Source: Epinephelus fuscoguttatus
Taxonomy: Eukaryota > Chordata > Actinopteri > Perciformes > Serranidae
Assembly: GCF_011397635.1 (NCBI RefSeq)
Contig: NC_064761.1
Location: forward strand, 28,685,643-28,749,642
Length of the DNA stretch: 64,000 nt
Direction: 5' to 3'
Under the pieces are notes generated by a model. The model ran no database searches. It was not told the DNA's origin and saw nothing but the letters and a program-made list of their open reading frames with translations. Shown here piece after piece: positions 46,701 to 57,322 of the stretch (its first letter is position 1; each line of letters starts with the position of its first letter). The translations under genes were made by a program, and so were the position numbers.

Positions 46701-47253
46701 TTAGGTGTAACGTTGGGTTTCTTTGCGGTTGATTCCGGAGCGAGAATAATCTCATCAGGATTTCCACCTTCTTCCTCGATTGCCTGTTAATGCAGATACG
46801 AACTGTTTAATATACAGTACAAATCTGAAAGAGCTCAAGATAAAAAATTAACGTCAAATATGCAAAAAACCACGAAAATTAGAGCAGTCAGCTGTATGGC
46901 GCAAACGTTAGCTTAATGGTTAGCGCTAGCTAGCTCGCTAGCTAGCAAGCTTGAAGTCCAGGGCCTCGTTAGCTAACCTAGCTTCGCATTTGGCGTAAAT
47001 TAAACTGGTTTGATAGGATGCATTCGGGAGGTCACAGGATACAGGCAGTATTTCTATTGATAACATTCAGTGTATGGTAGTTTAACAGCAGTTGTGAGAC
47101 CTTTTTCAGACGCTCGGACAGCACGCTCTTGACGCCCGTGGTGTCCAGGTTTCGTTTCTTCAGCTCGGCCTTCAGGTCGATAACTCTCAGCTCCGACAGT
47201 TTGCGGACCTCTGCGCCTTCCGGGACCTCCACTTGCGCTGATGGGTCAGCCAT
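37785..47253 (-). CDS. safb: Scaffold attachment factor B, 21 exons, complete
   Basis: This nuclear protein binds scaffold/matrix-attachment DNA and RNA and links chromatin, transcription and splicing. Exons (minus): 47253-47101, 46783-46687, 45410-45346, 45205-44996, 44907-44848, 44740-44701, 43891-43441, 43073-43030, 42947-42841, 42720-42571, 41277-41189, 40924-40875, 40770-40691, 40525-40383, 40081-39967, 39753-39557, 39399-39222, 39004-38922, 38813-38755, 38059-38005, 37902-37785. Together they make 2544 nt, 847 residues. Layout: SAP domain (18-51 onward), acidic region with [20 protein letters not shown] (385-459), [18 protein letters not shown], an Arg/Glu-rich helix (533-683) and a Gly/Arg tail ending GRRY. 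The RRM ([14 protein letters not shown]) and the VVMDKSKG motif fit SAFB/SAFB2 better than SLTM. The gene is shorter than human SAFB (about 915 residues), mainly in the acidic and C-terminal parts. Confidence 0.95.
39557..40525 (-). CDS. safb: safb exons 14-16: Arg/Glu-rich charged helix
   Basis: Exons 40525-40383, 40081-39967 and 39753-39557 encode residues 533-683, almost entirely alternating Arg and Glu ([20 protein letters not shown], later [20 protein letters not shown]). Such regions form long charged single helices and mediate protein binding in SAFB proteins. The repetitive DNA also gives spurious open frames on the opposite strand. Confidence 0.9.
42571..42947 (-). CDS. safb: safb exons 9-10: RNA recognition motif
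   Basis: Exon 9 (42947-42841) carries RNP2 (LWVSGL, residues 386-391) and [16 protein letters not shown]. Exon 10 (42720-42571) carries [17 protein letters not shown]1 (RCYGFVTM, residues 425-432) and [15 protein letters not shown]. The intron between them is 120 nt. The residues expected to contact RNA are intact. Confidence 0.95.
43658..43706 (-). repeat. safb: 24-bp in-frame tandem duplication inside safb exon 7
   Basis: Two nearly identical 24-bp units encode DTKEVGDA twice ([18 protein letters not shown]) within the acidic region. Length change here would keep the frame. Confidence 0.85.
44239..44417 (-). CDS. safb: Candidate alternative, stop-containing exon in safb intron 6
   Basis: Between safb exons 6 and 7 on the minus strand, an acceptor (GGGCTGTTGCAG, AG at 44419-44418) opens a 179-nt frame. 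It is phase-compatible with exon 6, whose last base G is completed by GT. The frame would add [20 protein letters not shown] and about 40 more residues, then stop at 44241-44239. This would give a truncated Safb without the RRM, or mark the message for decay. It could also be a chance open frame in a pseudo-acceptor context. Confidence 0.35.
46045..46336. repeat. AAGTC-rich dispersed repeat in safb intron 2
   Basis: It is rich in CAAGTC and AAGTCAT words, with CTTTGGGCTTGGGGGAAG and CTCCAGTCTGACTTGAGTTC. It is the uninterrupted relative of the split copy in lpl intron 4 (13826-15085). Confidence 0.65.
47101..47253 (-). CDS. safb: safb exon 1: SAP DNA-binding domain
   Basis: The exon encodes residues 1-51, ending with the SAP motif [19 protein letters not shown] and [14 protein letters not shown] domains bind AT-rich scaffold-attachment DNA. 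The donor GTCTCAC follows directly. The start codon is the first in-frame ATG and is preceded by the promoter motifs near 47.4 kb. Confidence 0.95.
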
Positions 47254-47354
47254 CGTGTTAGAAACTTAACTTCAGATTGAAATACTCCTGTTATGCACGT
47301 TATCTACAATTGCTGCACTGCGAGTGGACGCAGCTGGCTTGCAAATGCACTGCA

Positions 47355-47400
47355 AAATGGAGGCCGTGGTGTGCTAGTTGACGTAACGGCGCATGCGCAG
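47355..47400 (-). promoter_or_regulatory. safb: safb core promoter elements (NRF1, CRE-like, YY1-like)
   Basis: About 100-150 bp upstream of the start codon lie a perfect NRF1 palindrome GCGCATGCGC (47389-47398), a CRE-like TGACGTAA (47379-47386) and an AAAATGGAGG YY1-like motif (about 47355). This is typical of a TATA-less housekeeping promoter. The start site is inferred to lie at about 47280-47350. Confidence 0.6.
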
Positions 47401-48477
47401 TAGAGTTACAGTGCAGAGACTGGGATAGGAGAAAATCAGTCAGTACAGTCTGAGGTGAACAAACTTACAGTGATGGTAACTCACTATTCTTTGACGTGTG
47501 TAAAAATGCTCGAGAAGATACAAAAAGCTGAAGGCATGCTGCATTTTATGCAATTCACCTTACAGTTTTCCTCATTTGTTTGAACACATTTGTCCATTCA
47601 GAAGTGACACTTTCAAAATAGTTAACACACATGCCTGAACTGGAAATCTCTGGCCAAAATTACACATTTTGTTTGCAAAATGCTCTGACACTCGCAAACA
47701 CATTAAATACATGAGACACAGCTATCAATTAGAACCGGTTCAACCTCGCAGTAATGTGTGCTAGATGCCTGTGCCATTTGTTAATACTTTGCATAGTTAT
47801 AGTAGGTGCCAAAAAAGGCAAGCAAACATATGACAGCATGAACTGTTCTCCTCTCCAAACATGATTTTACTAGAGATACCAAACTCTGCTGCACTCTGCA
47901 CCTGCATTTATTACACTTTTTGATATGTTCATTTGAAATACCGTACAAAAAAGTTATTGGAAAGTTTTCTTCATTCATTTTTTTCTTGTTTGCAGGGTTT
48001 TCCATGCCCATCACTTTTGTGCTGCATTCTTTATTTGCAACAGGAACCAATAAAGGAAGTCACCCACACTCAGAAATACCCAGAAACATTTTTTTATTGT
48101 ACCCAATCAGATTTTTCCATGTCATTCTTTTTGGCTGGACCACAACAGCCATATAGGTTTTGACCTAGTCATGATAGCTAGTTAATAAGTGGTGCAAAGA
48201 CGTTTCACGGAGGTGCAGATATTCATAATCATGCAGGTAATTTCTATCAGTTGTGAATAGATATAATATTTTGTTAAGCATAGTTAATCCAGTAAAGTTT
48301 GGGGTCTGTCTTTGAGATGTTTTGAAAATGGGTGTGAAAAAAAGAGTGAAACCAATGAGTGTCAACACATTTGCAAGAAAAGACTTCTGCTGTGCTGAGA
48401 AGGTGATGATAAAGATCAAGGGGATTCAAGTTTCATTAAGCGTGTCTTAGGAACTGAGACCAACTGTAAATGGATGT
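47401..48477. other. Spacer between malt1 3' end and safb promoter
   Basis: About 1.1 kb of AT-rich sequence with short open frames on both strands (47781-48163) that show no recognisable protein features. I see no gene or named repeat in it. Confidence 0.55.
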
Positions 48478-48762
48478 TTTATTTCTTCCTTCTTAACAAT
48501 CAGAACACATGTTGACCTTGATGTGCAGTGAGTTCACATTTTCAATGCACTGTGTATCAAACTCTTATAAAAACCTTTATATAACATTACAAAAGCTTAA
48601 TGCCTAGTTAAAACAACGAGAACAGCTAAACTGACACCGTACAATGACTTCTGCTTTTCTGAAACTGCAAAGTCAAAGGCTTCTCCTCATCTTTTCATTT
48701 TTTGTTTATCTGTCCTACTGATTTATCACAGTGTGTTGGTTTTATCATTGCTTTCATAATGC
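48478..48762 (-). other. malt1: malt1 3' untranslated region
   Basis: From the malt1 stop (48765-48763) to an AATAAA hexamer on the minus strand (TTTATT at 48478-48483) is about 285 nt. This is a candidate poly(A) site. Confidence 0.5.
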
Positions 48763-51700
48763 TTAGTGAGAATGAAAATTGTACATGTCACTAAATTTGT
48801 AGTTTGGCTCATTTAACTGGCTGTGGGGCAGGCTTTTACTGGCAACAAGCGCTCGAGGGGCATCAAATAATTCAGAACTGTCAATCTCCTCTGGAATATT
48901 GGCACTTCTGGATGCAGTTGGAGAGTCAGTGGTGGAGGGAGTTTGTACGTGATATGTCCATGTATTATTTGAGGCTGAACCAACGGAGGCAAAAGACCCG
49001 GCGAAATAGGAGCACTCTGGAACGTCGAAGGAGTCGAAGCTGGAGGAGGAGGAGGCAGAGCAGGCGCGAGGTGGTCGTGGTTCGTGCAGGTTGAGTTTGG
49101 AGACCAGTGGTTTACCAACTGTCACGGATTTCCTTTCCTGTATTTCGTCATCCATATTGGAGTAGGTGTAATGAAGGCAGATGGTGAATGTGAGCTCCCT
49201 CTGTGCAAACAGTGAAGAGCAAAATGAGAATATGAAAAGGTTTCTATGCCGTGAGTTCTTCTATTCAATCCAATGAAATGTCACTCAATAGAGCATGCTT
49301 AAACTCTATCTTTCAACATAAGCATTTAATATGATGGTGTGAGCTTTATTCTTGACTGTGCCAAACACGGTGTCTCTTGTGTCTCCACAAGACACATAAA
49401 CATGATCAGGTGTTTCCTCGGACAGAAAAGGGAGAACTAATTACGAAAACAATAACAAGCATCTCACCCTGAGTCTCTGGAGGCATCGGATGCGTGTGTA
49501 GAGACTAGGGACCTCAGGTGAAGGAAGATTTTCCTTGATTAATAATAAACTGCCAGCTTCCAGCAGAGTCTCCTGGTTACTTTTCTTCAGATCGATGTCA
49601 ACATCCTGCCAGTGTAACACAGAATACAGTGTAAGACAGGCCAGAACAAATGTCTCTCTGTCTTTTCAAATCTTAAATCTTCCTGTTTAATATCAGCTAA
49701 CAAACCTGAGGGAAGTCAGTGAGCTGAGCACAGCAGGAAGCTATGTCGTTGGGCTTCTCGAGTATCCGAGTGTAGATGACCATGATGTTGGAGAACTCGG
49801 CAGCAAACCCGAGCTGAACCTTCACGCCACAGTCAAACTGCAGGACACGGCTCTCTGGCAGCACTATGACGAAAGACATTTGATATTTAAGTACACTTCA
49901 CTCTAAGAAAGAAAAGTAAAAGCAACCTAGAAATATGACAATAGCTCAGGCTGCTAAAACACTGCTGACAGAGCCCATGGTTGCGGGTTCAATCCCCACT
50001 AAAGGCTAATAAATTTGGGGGCAGCAGTAGCTCAGTCCATAGGGACTTGGCTTGAGAACTGGAGGGTTGCTGCTTCCAAAGCCAAGTCCCTGTATGGTCC
50101 AAGTATGGAGCGTGGACTGGTGGCAGGAGAGGTGCCAGTTTGCCTCCTAGGTACTACCAAGGTGCCCTAGAGCAAGGCACAAACCCCCAATTGCTCTAGC
50201 TCTGACATCTCTCCATTTAATGCATGTATAGGTACTGTTTGTATGTGTGTGTATTTCGGGTCTGTGTGTATATGATAACAGAGGGGAAAAAAATGAATTT
50301 CCCCTCAGGGATTAATAAAGTAAATCCATAATTCTTGTAATATTTAATAATTCAAGGTAAGAAGATGTAAGATTGTAAGAAGAAGAGTACCATGAGCAAC
50401 AGCCCACTGCATGTTTCGAGCTGATTGGGATGCAGAGCAGTCAGAGGTCTGTATGTGGTCGGTGAGGGAACGTCGTTCTGACAGATTACTGCGGAGCTCC
50501 AGAGCCTGCCTTCCTCGTGTGATCTCACAACGACCCATGTCTGGGAAGTAGAAAATAAAAAGATTTTAATACACATTATGCATTAAACCAGTGTCATCTG
50601 TCAAGGGTGTATCATGACATGAGCCGTACGTGGCAAAAGCTGCAACAGACTCACAATGTTCAGAGAGGGCAGTGCAGCAACATTTTCAGTGTAACCTGTC
50701 TCCATTTTCAGTATCAGTGCAGTCAAACTGAAAACATTTCACAAGCATTTCCTTGGTAGAAGAAAACAATTCGCCCACATACTGGTGTACCAGAATAAAC
50801 ACAGAACTGTATTTGTTTGCTGCCATAGAAGCAGCCAGTATCAGTACTTTGCAACAGGATGTTAATGAAGTGTTTTCACAGCATAGCAGGAAACACACAA
50901 GTGGAACTAATAAAAATAATGATAGCTCTGCTCCCTGGGTGTGTCAGTAAACCCATGTCACTGAGCCAACATACACAATACTAGAGCCTTCAAGAGTGAA
51001 ACGATTCAAACGATAAAGAATAACACCACAAAGTTATGATTACACCTGTCGTTTCAGTGATGTGTTAATCATCTGATACGATCAGGATGTCAGACGGGAC
51101 TCAAGGTCAAGGTCAAGGTAAACTTTATTATCCCACAAGTGGGAAATTCATGTGGTCACCATTACACATTTTCATTGTTATACAGCCTACTGTATAGCAT
51201 TAAAAACAATAAATACAAAACATTAGGAAAGAAAAACAGTGACAAGACAGACAAAACAGTAAGAACATTGAAGAAACATGACAAGCATATATGAATAAAT
51301 AAAACAGTTGGATGCTCATATATATGCTCATAGTTTAAAGTACTTAGGAATTTTTAAATCTATTGTTGTGCAGTCTACTTGCTGTAGGCACAAAAGACTT
51401 GCTATACCTTGTGGCCCTAATTTTCCTCTGCAGGATTGTGCCACTTGAGCTGTTACTTCTTAAAAACTTCAGATGAAGAGGGGGGGGTTAAGTCATTTAG
51501 AATTTGTTCTGTCTTTTTTAGACTGAGGTATTGTACAGTTTAGCTACAGATACCTGATCAGCTCCAATGATCCTACCGGCTGTTTTGACTATTCGTTGCA
51601 GTTTCTTCTGATCCTGAATATACATGTTTCCAAAGGCACAAATAAGGCCAAAGGATAAGACACTCTGCAAGAGAGATTTGTAAAACATCTGAAGAATACA

Positions 51701-54700
51701 GCTATCTATTCTAAAATGATTGAGTTTCCTTAAAAAAAAACATCCTCTTCTGCAACTTTTTGGTCTTATTTTGTGCACATTCATTGAATGCCAGTTTGTT
51801 GTCAATTTCAACACCCAAACATGTGTATGTTGAGACCCGCTCTACCACTTCACCATTGATATTTGAGGGTGGAACTATAATTCCCTTTTTATTAAAATCT
51901 ATGACCATCTCTTTTGTTTTCTTTGCATTAACCACGAGGAAATTATCTGTACACCATTTAATAAAACCCTACATCTCCCTCTCAAAACCCCCTAGGGATG
52001 CAGTGTTAGACTTTAAAAAACCCACTAATGCTGTATCATCAGCATATTTAAAATAAGTGTGGTCTGACTCATATCACTATCAGATACAAAGATTAGAAGG
52101 TAAGATTTGAGGACATCACTAAAGCAGAGACACATGTTTAATAATCTGAATACACTCTTGGAACAGATCAAGCAAGAACACAGGTAATATATAGGGCTGG
52201 AAGAAAATCCTCATACAGGAGCTGCCTGCAAGTTTCTGCAATTTCAGGTCACATGATACAGAGTAATCTGACCCAGTGACTTTAGATACATAGAATATTT
52301 CATGCCCAGAAATGCTCCACATACCTTCAACAACAGTACATATCAAGATGTGTTTTTTGAGAGCCACTTAATTAGATATATATGTGAGATATAAGACGTG
52401 TACGTGCTTGTATTTTTCCCCTTCTGTATTGTTCAAAAGTAGGTATGGTGGTATGATACTGGGATACACAGGTATATATATGTTTTTGTTCTTGGTTTAT
52501 TTTTATTATGAACATAGGCTACAGGTGTGGCATGTCACATGACTGGCTCAGGCAGCACTATGGGTATTTAAGATGGCGACTCTCTGTCATGTATCAGAAG
52601 TCTGAGGAAGAGGCTCGAAACATCACTCTGCATTAAAATCCTTCTTAACAAAAGCTACTTGGTGTCCACATACCTTCAGCCACTCTGTCTAGCATGACCG
52701 TGACCTTCTCATCTTCACACACTCGCCGTTTCAGGAAGCTTATGAAGATGCCATTCGACACGTCTTCCCTCTTCACTTCATATGCTTCAGCGTCTACACA
52801 TCTAAACACACACATTGCACATGAGCTTTGGCCTGAAGTGGAGAGATTAACGTCTCCATCGCTGGATTAATTCAAAGCAAACAAGCAGAAACACCAACAT
52901 AGTATGAAAATGTATGTACTGGAGAATAAGCACACTTACGTGGCATATCCAAACACTATATTCGCTGTCACCTTTAGCAGTCCTGGTTGCACAATGACAT
53001 CATCATATAGGTTTCTAAAAGGAATAAATCATTAGAAGCATAGTATGGACAGAAGACGATTTCCTGAAGCTGGTACATTAAGTCATTCATTTAAAAAAAG
53101 CGTTCATACCTTTTGCGGCACATGTCCAGCAGGAATATGTTCAGTCCTGTCTCCTTCTCCTGCATCCTGGTGAGTATATTCTGCACACACAAACAGTGCT
53201 CTGATGTGTAGGACTCCGGCGCGTCGATGGGGACCATGAAACTGTTGCCGTAATTCTCATAACCATGACCAGCAAAGTATAGCAAACCTGTGAAGGGGAA
53301 GAACAGAGAAGTATTTTCATATTTTAGGAAGTGTGTTACAGGCATGTTTAGCTTATTGTTGGTAAAAAATGTCATTTTTTAAATAAGCGTTTAGTCAGTT
53401 TTATACTATATTTTCTTTTGTAACAGTCTTTGAAAGTACAGATACAGATATGGAAGTTTTAACATATTGAACATATTGTCCACATGGATTAGAGACCAAC
53501 CATAGACTCCTTTGTCAAGCAGCAAGAGGAACTCTGTAACAGCGCTGTGCATCTCCTGCCAGTTGAGGTCGAGCAGGGAAACCACCTTAAAGTCCATTTG
53601 TCTGAGCATGTTGGTCAACTCGTGGACGTCAGCGATGGGAGCACACAGCTGAGTGTGGTGGAGGTAGTTCATGTTGCCAATCAGGAGAGCAACTTTGTCT
53701 GTGGCTGTGAGGGGAAGATAAGGCATCATGAATAATATGTTGTATACCTATCTTACGGAGTGTATTTTGCTGCACAGACAGTGTGTTGTGACTGCACTGT
53801 GTCTATTTGTTTGCACAAAACCCACCATAGAAATTCTTGGCTAATGGGGGCGGATTGGCTATCTGTTGCAACGGATTTATTCCTGGTCCGCAGGTTGACC
53901 GGTGGACTTCCTGTGAATCTATCAACACCAACGTGAAAAGATAGTTTAAAGATATCATGCTGTTCAATGTCTTACTTTCATTTCTACAGTGCTTGGCAGC
54001 CACACATACACACATTGCTTTCCTGTGATCAGATGAACCAAGTACGCAACTAATCAAATACGTAGTTTGAAGATTTAAAACAAACACACACAACCTACTA
54101 GTACCTGCTTCAACACAAACAAAGTAAGCCTTGCGTTAATGTACATCCAAAAACAGGAACCAAAGCGTAATGTAATGGCAAAGGAACTAAACCTCTACTG
54201 TAGTTCCTGTAATGATAATAAATCAGAACATAAATAATACCTAGACCACGATCGACTTCTACCCAGGAGGCATCAGTGATGGAACTGGGGCCTGTGTGAA
54301 AGTGCAAAACAGGAAGTTATTCACTGCACAGCACTGTGCATTTGCTTAAGCGTGTTGAGTCTATCAATGAGTAATGCCAGACTAAATGCTGGTCTAATTA
54401 TGTTCACAGATTCCTTGAAAGTAATACGATTCATTTAATTATTGTAAGTGTTTTGAAGACATCTTTTATCTCTCTGAAAATAGAAAAAGAAATGTGCCTG
54501 GGTCTCACCTATTGTGACTGTTGCTGCTTCAGTCCACGCCTCGTGATACAGATTGAACACCTTGCATTTGTACTGTCCTCTGTGTGCTGTGGTCACGCCT
54601 GGGATCTGAAGGGGATATAAGAGGACACAACATCAACTATACTAAATTTTGTTAATGAATACCCCCCTATAATAATGTTTTTTAGGTCACAACAGACTCT

Positions 54701-55447
54701 GTACACATTTACCTTGAGTGAACGTGTCTTGTGTTGTGTCATGGGCGCCATGTTGTGGTACCACTCATACTGCGCAGGAGGGTTGGCCTCTGCATTGCAC
54801 TCCAGGAACAGAGTGTCGCCCTCAGACACTACGTGGGACTGAGGCTGATGGGTGATACGCAGCCCACTCACTGCCCCTGGAAACAGACTGCTGCTGCAAC
54901 CTGAGATGACAGGATATACCAGGACATAGATCAGATGCCATGAGATGAGATAAAACAAGGGAAACACAGAGACGAGAAGGAGGAGAAGGAGGAGAGGAGG
55001 AGGTACCTGTACTGGGACCTGCAGACTGGACGAAGCGAACAAGAGCCCACTGGGAGAAGACACAGTTTTCTCCGTGGTTGACTCTACAGATGTAGTGACC
55101 CTGGTGAGCTGTGGTTAAAGGGCACAGAACCAGCTCTGGTGTGCTCCCTGTCTCATCCAGAATCTAAAAGAAGGAAACAATCTACCAATAACCAATTTGT
55201 AAATGACAATTACCATCACCACATTAACATCCATGTGATGTAAAGTTTCTTGGTTGACCTGAAATGTTATTGATACTTTTTATTGTCACGTAATCACACA
55301 AGATTTGACTGACCTCCTCTTTGCCTTTGAACCACTGGTAGCTGAGTCCAAGGGAACCAATGGCTCTGCAGGTCAACACCACCCTGCCCCCCACTGTGGC
55401 TTGCTGGGTCTGTGGCTGCACCGTGATGTGGATCAGCTCTGCCACTA

Positions 55448-55504
<57 letters not shown>

Positions 55505-57277
55505 ATACAATCATGCACAGACAAGAAGAAACAGAGCAAACAGGTATTTTCATTTAGATGTGGAGCCTCAGAGTATGTTTTTTTGACACTAACTTGTGAA
55601 AGATGAATACAACTGGGCCACGGCCTTATGATCATTCATGCTGACTCATTGGTATAGCTAAGAGGCATTTCACTTAAACTGAGCCATCGCTAATGTTATT
55701 TATCGCATCTATTATAAGTCAAAATCTGCACACTGAGAAAGGTCTATTCACAAATAAAGCACCAGTGCTTCAACATGTACTTTCAACCTGGTGAATAGAG
55801 GTGCTGCAGCAATGGAGCACTAGACCCCTAACGCATAAATATGTACCTGGACCCTTTCAGACACAAACACACACCCTGTACTTAAAGAGGAACTAAGCCC
55901 CTTTTTCAACAACTCTCCCAAATCCAAAAGTGAGAGTGCTAACATTCAAATTTGTGAGGTCATAGGGTGTAAAGTCTGGAGCTGCTCCATAGACAATGAA
56001 TAGGGACAGATGTTCAGATCAGATCAGTGGTTCCCAACTGGTCAACAGGGTCCAGATTTCTTCTTTGTCATTAGTTCAAGGTCCACACAGTTTAATATAT
56101 TCAGCTTCACACTTGTGTTTGGCCATATGGACAAGCTAGTTTGCTGTCTCTGTCTAGGAGCTGTCCATTAGTCTTTTACTTTACAGCAGGAAATGTCACG
56201 TCAAAATAAAAGCTATGCACCAGAAATTTACTGTACTTCAAAATTATGTGTTTTTTACAAATGTTTTTTACAAACACATGGGAACCGGAGGGTTGCCAGT
56301 TTAAGTCCCGGTACGGACCAAGTATGGAGAATGGACTGCTGGCTGAAGAGGTGCCAGTTTGCCTCCAGGGCACTGCCGAGGTGCCCTTGAACAAGGCACT
56401 GAACCCCCACCTGCTCAGGGCGCCTGTCCAAGGCAGCCCCCTTGCTCTGACATCCCTTTCTTAATGCATGTATAGGTCCTGTTTTTGCATGTGTGTGTAT
56501 TTTGGGCCTGTGTGTATATGACAACAGAGTGAAAACACTGAATTTCCCCTCAGTGGTTCATAAAGTGTATCTTCTTCTTCCTCTATTTCTGTGGTTTCTG
56601 GCTTTGAGAGAGAGTAGCTAAAGTTCACTAATATTCTTCCTCTTGACCATTGAAAAAACCTATTGGAATTCTTAATTTAGGCAATGTCGCCCTTTAATGT
56701 GGTATAATGAACATGTGTTAAAGAATACGTTTGACATCACAGCCAAATTTAAAGCAAAGATTCACGTTCTACAGACAAATATCAATATGTTTGTACTATT
56801 TAGGTCATCAGATTTAATGGTTTAGCTCAAGGGCGTATAAGCAAAGTATGATGGTATCCCTTCTGGGAAACAGACCCAATGTTATTTCAGGTCCCTCGAC
56901 TTTCTGGGTAAAGAGGTAGGCTGTTCCCTGAAAAGCCGTTTCTATTCATTTGCATATGTATTGCACCACGTGTCACTTCCCACACTTCACACTGCTGCTG
57001 TCGGGGTGCAGATACAGGACCCTGAGGTGGAGACGGGCATGCTTCAACAAGAGCTTTGTCTCGTCTGCCATCTCTGCACTCAATAACCTCCCCCAATAAC
57101 TTGTATGGACCCAGCCCTCCTGAGTGTGTTATATGTGTCGGTTGTTCAATGTTTGGTAGTGTTTGTGCATTGTGTGTGTATTCACATTTTGTTCAATGTT
57201 TGGTGGTGTTTGTGCATGGTGTTTGTTGGCGGTGTTTTGTGTATCCAAATGTGACATATTGTGAAAACAATTTTTTT

Positions 57278-57322
<45 letters not shown>

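Noticed and set aside
55294-55635. Minus-strand frames running through the (TG)27 tract into malt1 exon 3
   Set aside because: The intronic part is translated microsatellite; only 55444-55314 is coding, set by the AG acceptor and phase.
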